Position numbers and translations under genes: made by a program
Notes under the pieces: generated by a model
The model's database searches: none
What the model saw: the letters and a program-made list of their open reading frames with translations, nothing else
Told to the model about the DNA's origin: nothing
In this document: positions 17,993 through 28,413 of the stretch, piece by piece
Layout: each line of letters begins with the position of its first letter
Numbering within the stretch: position 1 is the first letter of the stretch
From: CAWBVG01 sp963792175
GTDB lineage: Bacteria > Acidobacteriota > Vicinamibacteria > Vicinamibacterales > CAVVIG01
Assembly: GCA_963792175.1 (NCBI GenBank)
Contig: CAWBVG010000007.1
Span: 62,001-126,000 of the forward strand
Length of the DNA: 64,000 bases
Direction: 5' to 3'

Positions 17993-18811
17993 ATGGCCCG
18001 ATCGATCGCGCGGCAGTTCGAGGCCGACGTCTGGGACATGTGGACCACGGCGCCGCATCCTGCGCTCCGGCCGTACATCACGCAGTATTGCGGCTATGAC
18101 GAGCGCGTCTTAGCCGGCCGCCGCATGCAGGTCCCGCATCCGGACGTCGTCCTGATCATCGGCCTCGGACCGCGGATGCGCGTCGTCGATCCGCGCCGTC
18201 CGGCCGACGCGACGATCGAGCGCCTGGCGTTCGCCGCGGGCGTGCACGACGCCTACGTCTTCACGGAGTCCATGGCGCCGACGCGCGGCCTCCAGGCGAA
18301 CCTGACGCCGATCGGTGCGCATCTGCTGTTCGGCGTGCCGATGGATGCGCTCGCCAACCGCGTCGTCGAGCTCGACGATCTGTTCGGTGCCGATGCGACT
18401 CGTCTGATCGATCGGCTGTGCGAAGCCCGAACCTGGTCGCAGCGCTTCGACATCCTCGACGAAGCGATTCTCGGCCGCGTGCTCTCAGCTCCCGCCCCCA
18501 ACCCGCTGGTCGTCAGGGCCGCGCATGTCCTGCGCGCCAGCCGAGGGGCGGCGAGCATCGCGAGGCTGGCGCGCGATCTCGAATGCAGTCAGCGCCATCT
18601 CATTGCGACGTTCCGTGAACACGTCGGCGTGACGCCGAAGACCTACGGGCGCATCGTCCGGTTCGATCACGCGGTGAAGCGGCTGCGGCAGGCGGACGGC
18701 CTGCGCTGGGCTGAAATCGCGGACGCCAGCGGCTACTACGACCAGGCGCACCTCATTCGCGATTTCCACGAGTTCGCCGGTCAGACTCCGGGCCAGTTCG
18801 TCTCCCGGTAA
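17993..18811 (+). CDS. AraC-family transcriptional regulator
   Basis: The 272-residue protein has an N-terminal sensor-like domain (HPALRPYITQYCGYDERVLA) and a C-terminal AraC double helix-turn-helix. The first unit is ASIARLARDLECSQRHLIAT and the second is WAEIADASGYYDQAHLIRDF, followed by HEFAGQTPGQF, the usual AraC signature end. It diverges from the S9 peptidase gene over a 24-bp palindromic promoter, so it likely controls that gene and itself. The ligand is unknown. The ATG at 17993 is favoured by the -10 spacing. Confidence 0.88.
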   Translation: MARSIARQFEADVWDMWTTAPHPALRPYITQYCGYDERVLAGRRMQVPHPDVVLIIGLGPRMRVVDPRRPADATIERLAFAAGVHDAYVFTESMAPTRGLQANLTPIGAHLLFGVPMDALANRVVELDDLFGADATRLIDRLCEARTWSQRFDILDEAILGRVLSAPAPNPLVVRAAHVLRASRGAASIARLARDLECSQRHLIATFREHVGVTPKTYGRIVRFDHAVKRLRQADGLRWAEIADASGYYDQAHLIRDFHEFAGQTPGQFVSR

Positions 18812-18866
18812 ATTTCTTCCAAGACGCTTCGGTATCGCCGGTCGTAGCCTGTCTCCGGAGGCAGAC

Positions 18867-19650
18867 ATGTCGCAGACCATTGTGCAACCCAACATTTTTC
18901 CGATCCTCCGCTATCGCGATGCGCCGGCGGCGATGGCGTGGCTGGCCAGGGCCTTCGGCTTCGAGACGCGAATGGAGGTGCCGGGCCCGGACGGCACGGT
19001 CGCTCACGCCGAGCTGCGATTAGGCGCCGGCACGATCGGCCTCGCGTCGAAGACGCCGCCCGACGGAAAGAATCCGTGGACGACCGTCGATCAAGGCGTC
19101 TACGTCTGCGTTGACAATCCGGACGCTCACCACGATCGCGCGAAGGCAGCGGGCGCGACGATCGAAACGCCCTTGCGGGACCTGGACTATGGATCGCGGG
19201 AGTATTCGGCGCGCGATTCTGGCGGCCATCTCTGGTCGTTCGGCACCTATCGCATGACCGACGCGGTCGGATGCGCCGAACATGTATCCGACGCTCTGGT
19301 ACGACGATGCGCCGGGTGCGGTGGCGTGGCTCGAACGGGGATTCGGCTTCGAGAAGGTGGTGGTCATTCCGGGGGAGCACGGCGCCATCGAACACGCAGA
19401 GCTTCGGCTTGGGCCGGGAGTGGTGATGCTGAGCTCGACCAAGCCATCCGATGCGGCGGTGCTCGGCGGTGCGCGCCAGGCCGTGTGTGTGGCACTCGAC
19501 GACCCAGATCGGCATTACGCTACCGCGGTCGCGGCCGGCGCAGGCATCATCCGGCCGATCGAAACCACCCATTACGGGGCACGGACCTACTCTGCGCGCG
19601 ATGTAGAAGGGTATGTGTGGACGTTTGGCACGTACCGGCCTCAGCTGTAG
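18867..19650 (+). CDS. Two-domain VOC (glyoxalase/bleomycin-resistance fold) protein, one frameshift
   Basis: The first VOC domain (IFPILRYRDAPAAMAWLARA to GGHLWSFGTYR) covers about residues 8-130. After an indel near 19265 a second VOC domain begins (MYPTLWYDDAPGAVAWLERG to GYVWTFGTYRPQL). The bases between them read SDAPNMYP in the second frame, which suggests one original protein of about 260 residues. Each domain repeats the RDSGGHLW/RDVEGYVW pattern. Such proteins are often called PhnB-like or glyoxalase-like; the substrate is unknown. Two adjacent genes remain possible. Confidence 0.7.
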
Positions 19651-19658
19651 CACACGGC

Positions 19659-19683
19659 GGGGTCGGATACAGTATCCGACCCC
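19659..19683. terminator. Perfect hairpin after the VOC gene
   Basis: GGGGTCGGATA-CAG-TATCCGACCCC has an 11-bp perfect stem and 3-base loop, starting 8 bp after the VOC stop. It is followed by CTTGG rather than a T-run. It is likely a terminator or another REP-type palindrome. Confidence 0.55.
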
Positions 19684-19765
19684 TTGGTCCGCAGATTGCT
19701 CAATTCTCCCCGGCGGTCTGCTCTGCGCCCGGCGCAGCGGCTCGACCGTAAAGGGAGTGATCACC

Positions 19766-20452
19766 ATGAACGTGTTTCTCGGAAGCCTGATCTGCGCCGT
19801 CGCGATCAACGGGTTCAGCGCGACTTCGACGGTCGCCGCGGTCCCGCAGGCGAGCCCCGCGCCGTCGGACAAGCTGCTCCACGACCAGATCGAGAAGCGG
19901 ATTCACAGCGATGCGACGCTCAAGAAGTACCACATCGACGTCGACGTCGACGGCGGCGTCGCCACGCTGACCGGCACGGTGCCGACCGAGGCCGACCGCG
20001 CCAAGGCCGCGACACTCGCCAACGTCAAAGGCATCGCGCGCGTCGACAACAAGATCGTCGTCGATCTGCCTGGCGCGACCAAAGGCACGGCGGGCACCAT
20101 CAAGGAGAAGACCAAGGAAGGCGCCGAGAAGACAAAGGACGGCGCTGAGAAGGTCGGCGAGAAAACCAAGGAAGGCGCCGAGAAAGTCGTCGACAAGACC
20201 AAAGAAGGCCTGAGCAAGACCGGCGAAGTGATCACGGACGGCTGGATCACGACGCGGGTCAAGTCGAAGTTCGTCGGCGAAGACCTCCTCAAGGACAGCG
20301 ACATCAACGTCGACACGAAGGATCACGTCGTCACCCTGAAGGGGACGGTGATGTCAGCGGCCGGCAGGGCGCGAGCGGTTTCCGAAGCCAAGGAAGTCGA
20401 GGGCGTGCGCCGGGTCGTGGACCAGCTGACGATCGGCCCGAAGAAGCCGTAG
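19766..20452 (+). CDS. Double BON-domain secreted protein with Lys/Glu repeat linker
   Basis: The 228-residue protein has a signal peptide, a first BON domain (YHIDVDVDGGVATLTGTVPT), a linker of heptad-like repeats (EKTKEGAEKTKDGAEKVGEK) and a second BON domain (VTLKGTVMSAAGRARAVSEA). BON domains occur in periplasmic proteins that respond to osmotic or envelope stress, such as OsmY. The repeat linker should be an amphipathic helix that could lie on a membrane. The start at 19766 follows AAGGGAGTGA. The gene is intact. Confidence 0.85.
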   Translation: MNVFLGSLICAVAINGFSATSTVAAVPQASPAPSDKLLHDQIEKRIHSDATLKKYHIDVDVDGGVATLTGTVPTEADRAKAATLANVKGIARVDNKIVVDLPGATKGTAGTIKEKTKEGAEKTKDGAEKVGEKTKEGAEKVVDKTKEGLSKTGEVITDGWITTRVKSKFVGEDLLKDSDINVDTKDHVVTLKGTVMSAAGRARAVSEAKEVEGVRRVVDQLTIGPKKP

Positions 20453-20510
20453 TCGTGGCGCTGAGCCGGTTTCTGCTCCGCTTTCGCATGCTCCGACAAG
20501 GGGAGCTGCG

Positions 20511-22055
20511 ATGGCGGAGCAGATCACACGGCGCGATTTCATCAGAGTTTCCGCGGCGGCCGCGGCGATGCCTGTCGCCGCCTGCGTTCCACGGCCTTTT
20601 CCCGTCCGTTCGCCGAACGCGTCCGCGATCCCGGATCGAGACGAGGGTCTCCTCGTCAACGACGTCCACTCCCAGCTCAATGCCACGCGCGTCGACGCCG
20701 TCGTCAAGCCAGGGACGGTGGACGAGGTGCGCGCCGCGGTGTCCCGTGCTCGATCGCAGGGCAAGTCGGTGTCGATTGCCGGCGGCCGCCACGCCATGGG
20801 AGGGCAGCAGTTCGGCGAGGCCAACGTCCTCCTCGACATGCGCGGCCTCAATCGCGTCCTGGGCTTCGATACCGAGCGCGGCGTCATCGATGTGGAAGGC
20901 GGCATCGAATGGCCGCAGATCATCGAGCACCTCAACAACGTGCAAGCGTCCGCGGGAGCCGGCGATCGTCAATGGGGCATCTATCAGAAGCAGACCGGCG
21001 CCGATCGCCTGAGCATCGCCGGCGCCTTGTCGTGCAACGCCCACGGCCGCGGTCTCAACCTGAAGCCGATTGTCGACCAGGTCGAGTCCTTCGACCTCGT
21101 GGGACCGATGGGAGAGGTGCGCACGTGCACTCGCGACGCACACCCGGATCTGTTCAGGCTGGCGATCGGCGGTTACGGGTTGTTCGGGGTCATCACGCGC
21201 GTTCGCCTTCGGCTGCGGCCTCGGGTGAAAGTGCGCCGGGTGGTCGCGCTCGGCGAGACCGCCACGATCATGGAGCGCTTCGAGGAACGGATTCGGGACG
21301 GCTATCTGTATGGCGACTATCAGTTCGCGACCGACGCCACACGCGACAGCTTCCTGCGCCGCGGCGTCTTCTCCTGTTATCAGCCGGTTCCACTGGAAAC
21401 GCCGCTCACCGAGCACCCGACGCGTTTCAATCCTGAAGACTGGGCGCGGTTGACGTTCTACTCGCACAAGTACAAGCGCCGCGCCTTCGAGGTGTATTCA
21501 TCACGGTATCTGAAGACGTCCGGACAGATTTACTGGGCCGACTGGCAGCTCTCGGCGGCCTACGTGGACAACTACCACGCGGACCTCGATCGCGCGCTCC
21601 ATGCGAAGGTGAAGGCGACCGAGATGATCAGCGAAATCTACGTGCAGCGGTCGCAGCTGACCGCCTTCATGGACGGGGCGCGGGCGGCGCTGCGGACGCG
21701 ACGCGCGAACATGATCTACGGAACGGTTCGCCTCATCGAGCGCGACGACGAGACGTTTCTGGCGTGGGCGCGCGATCGCTATGCGTGCGTCATCTTCAAC
21801 CTCCACGTCGAACACACGCCGGCGGCCATCGACGCGGCGGCCGCCGCGTTTCGCGACCTGATCGATCTGGGCATTCAGCACGGCGGCAGCTACTACCTGA
21901 CCTACCATCGATGGGCGCGCAAGGATCAGGTCGAGCGGTGCTATCCGCAGTTCGCGGAATTCCTCGCGGTGAAGCGACGCCACGATCCGGACGAAGTCTT
22001 CCAGAGCAACTGGTACCGGCACTATCGGACGATGTTTGGCGCGTCCGCGTTATAG
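20511..22055 (+). CDS. FAD-linked oxidase (lactone-oxidase-like), Tat-exported
   Basis: The 514-residue protein begins with a twin-arginine motif (TRRDFIRVSAAAAAM). The PCMH-type FAD domain follows (SVSIAGGRHAMGGQQFGEAN; the His after GR is the usual site for covalent flavin), then a C-terminal domain ending PDEVFQSNWYRHYRTMFG. The ending resembles sugar-lactone oxidases (gulono/arabinono-lactone type), so oxidation of a sugar lactone or alcohol in the periplasm is plausible. GGGGAG precedes the ATG. Its stop codon overlaps the promoter of the next gene. Confidence 0.8.
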   Translation: MAEQITRRDFIRVSAAAAAMPVAACVPRPFPVRSPNASAIPDRDEGLLVNDVHSQLNATRVDAVVKPGTVDEVRAAVSRARSQGKSVSIAGGRHAMGGQQFGEANVLLDMRGLNRVLGFDTERGVIDVEGGIEWPQIIEHLNNVQASAGAGDRQWGIYQKQTGADRLSIAGALSCNAHGRGLNLKPIVDQVESFDLVGPMGEVRTCTRDAHPDLFRLAIGGYGLFGVITRVRLRLRPRVKVRRVVALGETATIMERFEERIRDGYLYGDYQFATDATRDSFLRRGVFSCYQPVPLETPLTEHPTRFNPEDWARLTFYSHKYKRRAFEVYSSRYLKTSGQIYWADWQLSAAYVDNYHADLDRALHAKVKATEMISEIYVQRSQLTAFMDGARAALRTRRANMIYGTVRLIERDDETFLAWARDRYACVIFNLHVEHTPAAIDAAAAAFRDLIDLGIQHGGSYYLTYHRWARKDQVERCYPQFAEFLAVKRRHDPDEVFQSNWYRHYRTMFGASAL

Positions 22056-22056
22056 T
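22051..22056 (+). promoter_or_regulatory. -10 box (TATAGT) 6 bases before the TPR gene
   Basis: TATAGT overlaps the stop codon of the upstream gene and ends 6 bases before the ATG at 22063, consistent with a separate leaderless transcript. Confidence 0.45.
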
Positions 22057-22062
22057 GTGCCG

Positions 22063-23653
22063 ATGCGAACGGCGGTCGCACTGGCTGGCGTGGTCCTGTT
22101 GTCGTCGGCGCTGACGCTCGCCCGGCAACCCGCCCTCGGTTCGGTGTCGTTCGAGAATTCCGGCGCGCCAGCCGCGCAGGAGAGTTTCCTCGCCGGTCTC
22201 GCCCAGCTTCACAACTTCGAGTACGCCGCCGCCGCCGATCTCTTCCGCCGGGCGCAGCAGATCGATCCCGGCTTCGCGATGGCCTACTGGGGCGAGGCGA
22301 TGACCTACAACCATCCCGTGTGGATGGAGCAGGACCGCGGCGCCGCGCGCAAAGCCCTGGCGAGGCTGGCGCCGACGCGCGAGGCGCGCGTCGGGCGGGC
22401 GAAGACGCCGCGGGAACAGGCCTATATCCGCGCCGTCGAGATCCTCTACGGCGACGCCGACAAGCAGGCCTGCGACCTGGCCTACGCGGATGCGATGGCG
22501 GAGCTCCATCGCACCTATCCGGACGATCCGGACGCTGCCGCGTTCTACGCGCTGGCGCTCCTCGGCACGGCGCACGAGGGACGCGACTTCACCCTCTACA
22601 TGCGCGCCGCGGCGATCGTCGAGCCGGTGTTTCGCGATCACCCGAACCATCCCGGCGCGGCGCACTATCTGATTCACTCCTACGACGACCCGGTTCACGC
22701 GCCGCTCGGGCTGAGGGCTGCGCGGGCGTACTCCAGAATCGCGCCGTCTGCCGGTCACGCGCAGCACATGACGTCGCACATCTTCGTGGCCCTCGGGATG
22801 TGGGACGACGTCGTGACCGCGAACGAAGCGGCGATCAAGGTCGTCGATGCCGGCCGCACCGCGCGCGGGCTCGGCGCTGCCGCCTGCGGACACTACAACT
22901 TCTGGCTCGAGTACAGGCTACCTACAGCAGCGGCGCTTCGACGCCGCACGAACGCTGGTTGCGAAGTGCCATGCGGCCGCCACGCGCTCGACCGCGGCCG
23001 CAGCACCGGATGGACGGCAGATGCTGGACCCCGATAGCAGTCTGGCCGGCTCGTTTGCCGCGATGCGGCTGCGCTACCTCATCGACACAGAGGACTGGAG
23101 AGGCGACGTGGTGTCGTTGACCGTCGACGCCGGCGCCCAGCAGCGCACGCGCATCGCGCTCGAATTCGGGACCGGGTACGCTGCGGCGCACGGCGGACAG
23201 CATGAAGAGGCCGTCGCGGCGCTCGAGCGCCTGCGCCGGGCGCGCGAGGCGCTGGCAGCCTCCGTCGGCGCGGCCAACCCGGAACACGACGCCAGCGTGG
23301 CCCGCGAGTGGGCTCGCATTCTCGAAACCCAGCTTGCGGCGGTGACAAACGGTCTTGCGGAGTCGATTCGCTCGCTCCAGGAGATTGCGACTGCGGAAGA
23401 GAAGCTGCCGATCGAGTTCGGACCGCCGGCCGTCGACAAGCCGTCGTACGAGCTGCTGGGCGAAGCACTGATGATCGCCAATCGTCCGCGTGAGGCGCTG
23501 GCGGCGTTCGAGAAGTCCCTCGCACGCGCGCCGGAACGGACGGCGAGCCTCGTCGGCGTGATGCAGGCGGCGGAGAAGCTCGGCGACGCGAAGAAAGCCG
23601 CCGATGTCCGCGCCAAGCTGGCGGCTATTTGGAAGCAATCAGCTAGCCCCTAG
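22063..23653 (+). CDS. Secreted TPR-repeat protein, one frameshift
   Basis: The protein has a signal peptide (AVALAGVVLLSSALTLA) and then TPR-type helices (NFEYAAAADLFRRAQQIDPG, AYWGEAMTYNHPVWMEQDRG). After an indel near 22917 it continues with GYLQQRRFDAARTLVAKCHA and ends with EALAAFEKSLARAPERTASL. The corrected length is about 530 residues. The MAYWGEAMTYNHP signature is shared by many secreted TPR proteins of Acidobacteriota and Bacteroidota. A scaffold role in the periplasm is likely, partner unknown. Confidence 0.75.
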
Positions 23654-23686
23654 CCCCCAGCCCCTAGCCCCGACTCCCGACAGGCA
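23645..23686. repeat. TAGCCCC heptamer repeats
   Basis: Four TAGCCCC/CAGCCCC units run directly after the TPR stop, followed by two GACTCCC-like units. They fill the gap between convergent genes. No opposing arm is visible here. Confidence 0.6.
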
Positions 23687-23731
23687 GCGTCCGCGAGTCA
23701 GAAGGCCAGCGAGGGCCGCGCTGCGAACGAA

Positions 23732-25014
23732 TCAGAACGAGACGTTGCCGCCGACATGCATGCGCGTGGACGATCCGCGGCCGTGCGCGACGGCGATGTT
23801 CAGCTTGAGAAACGCGGCAGAGAACCACACGCCGCCGCCATACCCTTGCTTCATCGTCTGGTCGCGCAACCGTTCACCCGCGTCGTACACCGTCCCGCGA
23901 TCGGCGAACACGCTCAGGCCGATCTTGCCGACGCTGAGCGGCGACGTGAGCGGCACGATGAGCTCCGCGGAATAGGCGACGAGGATGTCGCCGGCCAACG
24001 TGCCGGCCCGGAATCCGCGCAGATTCGCCATGCCGCCGAGCAGCGGTTGCAGGTACGGCGGCAGGGGACCATCTGCCGCGTCGCGTAACGCGCGTACCGC
24101 GAGCACGTTCTGGCGGAACAGACCGAGATAGCCTCTCCCATCGAGAACGTAGTGTCCGGTTTGGACCGGACTGTCGGACCGACCCAGGCCCAACTGCTCC
24201 CACGACGCCCGTGCGAAGACCGCATTCCGCGGCAGGTTGGGATCCACGCGCGTATCCAGCGCGACATCGGCGCCGGCCTGCGCGAAGCGATCGTCGCGAT
24301 CCATGAACGACACGTGCTGCCAGCCAGCGGTCGCGCCGACACGGAGCGCGGGAACGAGCTCGCGCTCGACGCGCACCCACGCGCGCTGGCGGTTGTCGTC
24401 CCGCTCGTAGAACGGGTTGGTCCGCTGCGACGCCGCCACCCCGGCGATGACACGATCGACCGGCGCATGCGCGATCGCTTTCTCGAAGTCGGCGCCCGCC
24501 TTCCTTTCGCCGCCCCACGTCAACGGGAAGGAGAGGCGGCTGTTCCTGCCCGCCACCGTCTGGCGCGCCAGGCGCGCGCCGTAGGTGAATCCGTAGCCGT
24601 CCTCGCGGGTCAGCACCGGCATGATCATCAGCCCCAGCGGATGGCTGCGGACGACGCGGGTCGGGTTCACCTCGTCGCCGGTCCGTTCGATGTGGACGGG
24701 ACCTTCGTCGACGATGATCACGAGCAGAATCTGCGACGGGTCTTCGATCGACGCGAACCGCTTCAGGACCTGGACGTTGTCGAACCGTTTCGCGGTCCGG
24801 AGCCGGGCCGCGACCTCGTCCACGGTGTTCGCATCGACCACCGCGCCGATCTCGATGCCCGCGAGACGGCGGATCTCGTCGTCCTTGGTGATGGTGTTGC
24901 CGTGGACCTGAATCGCCGCAACGGTCTCGCGGCCCTGCCACGCCGCTGCGACGGGCGCTGTGTAGGGCGGGCTTCAGGCCCGCCCACGAGCAGCAGAACA
25001 ATCGCTGCCCACAT
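23732..25014 (-). CDS. Omp85/BamA-family outer-membrane protein, frameshift in signal region
   Basis: After the start (MWAAIVLLLVGG) the frame must shift in the first 100 bases to reach a POTRA domain (VAAIQVHGNTITKDDEIRRL ... LLVIIVDEG). A C-terminal beta-barrel of the D15/Omp85 type follows (GGMANLRGFRAGTLAGD, with the RGF motif of lid loop L6). The last residue is Phe, as in outer-membrane barrels. One POTRA plus barrel is much shorter than BamA, so a patatin-like or TamA-like role is more likely. It starts 2 bp after the stop of 25017-26024. A GGGCGGGC palindrome lies in the signal peptide. Confidence 0.75.
24962..24987. repeat. GGGCGGGC palindrome inside the Omp85-like signal peptide
   Basis: GTAGGGCGGGC on the plus strand faces GCCCGCCCAC 5 bases later, forming a GC hairpin of the same kind as the REP-like copies. 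It is translated as GGPEARPT in the N-terminus of the Omp85-like protein and coincides with the place where the reading frame is lost. Confidence 0.5.
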
Positions 25015-25016
25015 GG

Positions 25017-26024
25017 TCAGCGGACCTTGACGTTGGTGGTGACGTCGGGGCGCCGGTAGTCGTGGTACTCGAGCGCGTACCGCATGTCGACCTGACCGAC
25101 CGCGAGGGAGATGCCGAACTCGAACTCGAGGTCGCTCGGCAGCCACACGTCCGGGAACGGCTGCCCCATCGTCATCGACGCGCGCAGGTCGTCGATGTGC
25201 AGCAGCCACTGTCCGGGCAGGAAGTCAAAGGGCAGGTTGTTGAACGTGTATTTCACGATCTGGTGGGCCTTCGGCTCGACCCACAGCGTGACGAGCGCAA
25301 CCTTGTTCATCAGGCGCTGGAATTCGGCGTCGTAGGCGCGATCCTGGTTCGACGTCTCCGGCTTGCGCCGGCGGTCGCTGCCGCCGAACAGTCTGGAAGG
25401 GTAGTACTCGATCTTCAACACGTCGCGGCCGTCGAGCGTTTCGCGGCCGACGAGTGCGTACTTGCCTTCTTCGAACTTGAAGCGCAGGAAATACGCCGAA
25501 GAAATGAATCCCGGCTGCCGCGTCTGCTTGAGCAGGCCGTCGACGCTGGGTGACACGCCATCGGCCTGCACGGGATCGCCGTCCGCCGGTTCGACGACGA
25601 GCCCCGAAGGGCCGATCGCGACCATGCCGCGCTGTCCGCGTTTTTCGCGCTCCTGCTGGCGCTTCAGATAGGCGGCTTCGAACGTGCGTCGCTCGCCTTC
25701 GGCGATCGTCACGCCATTGACCTTGACGGGACTCCGGACGAAGAAGCCGTCGCGGATATACCAGGTGTAATCGCGGCGCTCGCCCCACAAGGGCAGCCGC
25801 GACGGCCCGCGCACGTCGATCGTTTCGTGCTCGTCGAGCACGTACTGCTGGAGTTTTTTCCAGTTATCGTCGCGCCGCACGAGCACCTGCCGCATGAACG
25901 CGTCGAGGTCCGTCTGCGCGACGAGGTCCGGGGTCGTGAGGCTCGCGGCGACCAGGAGGCACAGGCCGGCACTGGCGATGGATATCAGTGGCCGCGGTGT
26001 GTGGCGAGGCACAGGACTGACCAT
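25017..26024 (-). CDS. Secreted hypothetical protein, operon partner of the Omp85-like protein
   Basis: The 335-residue protein has a signal peptide (LISIASAGLCLLVAASLTT) and no catalytic motif that I recognise. It contains DYTWYIRDGFFVRSPVKVNG, DVLKIEYYPSRLFGG and VTLWVEPKAHQIVKYTFNNL. The last reads like outer-membrane lipoprotein-sorting (LolA-like) or DUF-type beta-sheets that handle lipid. The downstream gene encodes an Omp85-type barrel with a 2-bp gap, so the pair is probably translationally coupled and the two proteins work together at the envelope. The start MVSPVPRHTP at 26024 is preferred because the longer frame only adds translated repeat sequence. Confidence 0.65.
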   Translation of the reverse strand: MVSPVPRHTPRPLISIASAGLCLLVAASLTTPDLVAQTDLDAFMRQVLVRRDDNWKKLQQYVLDEHETIDVRGPSRLPLWGERRDYTWYIRDGFFVRSPVKVNGVTIAEGERRTFEAAYLKRQQEREKRGQRGMVAIGPSGLVVEPADGDPVQADGVSPSVDGLLKQTRQPGFISSAYFLRFKFEEGKYALVGRETLDGRDVLKIEYYPSRLFGGSDRRRKPETSNQDRAYDAEFQRLMNKVALVTLWVEPKAHQIVKYTFNNLPFDFLPGQWLLHIDDLRASMTMGQPFPDVWLPSDLEFEFGISLAVGQVDMRYALEYHDYRRPDVTTNVKVR

Positions 26025-26025
26025 A

Positions 26026-26079
26026 TCAGACGTCGAACCCTGGGCGGAAGTTCTGGTTCTGGGTTCGACATCTGACACC
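26026..26079. repeat. Inverted repeat with GTTCTGG units
   Basis: TCAGACGTCGAACCC on the left faces GGGTTCGACATCTGA on the right, with GTTCTGG units between. It is one more member of the short-repeat palindromes at gene borders, here between two minus-strand genes. Confidence 0.6.
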
Positions 26080-26090
26080 TGTTGGGACGC

Positions 26091-26534
26091 CTACGGCGGC
26101 GACGTCCGTTCGAACACAAATGCCTCGAGCATATCCGCCCGGGCTTTTTCATCAGAAGCGATCACCGTCACCATATCGGTGACCGACACCATCCCGCGAT
26201 ACGCGCCGGTCGCATCGACGACCAGCAGGTGGTAGATCCCGTTCTGTTCCATCAGGCGCAGGCAGTCGTGCAGCGCGCGATCGGGCGTCACGGTCACGAG
26301 CGCTGTGCTCATGATCTCGCTGACGCGCATCCAGGCGGGACACTTGTTCTCGGCGGCGACCTTGTCCGAGATGTCGCTTTGCGAGACGACGCCGACCAGG
26401 CGGCCATCGGTGTCGAGAACACCGACCGAGCGCACCTGCCGTTCGCGCAGGTAACGCGCGGCATCGTGCACGGTGACGTCGTCGCGGATCGAATAGACGT
26501 CGGTTCGGGAGCCGATGAGATCGAGCACGGTCAT
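26091..26534 (-). CDS. CBS-domain pair protein
   Basis: The 147-residue protein consists of two CBS motifs (VYSIRDDVTVHDAARYLRER ... LVGVVSQSDISDKVA and IMSTALVTVTPDRALHDCLR ... YRGMVSVTDMVTVIA). Such stand-alone pairs bind adenine nucleotides and regulate partner proteins. GGAGGG lies just before the ATG at 26534. Neighbours give no firm hint of the partner. The gene is intact. Confidence 0.85.
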   Translation of the reverse strand: MTVLDLIGSRTDVYSIRDDVTVHDAARYLRERQVRSVGVLDTDGRLVGVVSQSDISDKVAAENKCPAWMRVSEIMSTALVTVTPDRALHDCLRLMEQNGIYHLLVVDATGAYRGMVSVTDMVTVIASDEKARADMLEAFVFERTSPP

Positions 26535-26583
26535 GCTGCCCTCCCTCCACCTCAAGGGCTTGCGCTACTTGGTGACGGCGCTT

Positions 26584-28401
<1,818 letters not shown>

Positions 28402-28407
28402 CCCCGC

Positions 28408-28413
28408 AGTTTA
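28408..28413 (-). promoter_or_regulatory. -10 box (TAAACT) 6 bases before the M2 peptidase start
   Basis: On the minus strand TAAACT overlaps the TAA stop of the FAD oxidase gene and ends 6 bases before the M2 ATG. This suggests a leaderless transcript starting between the two genes. Confidence 0.4.
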
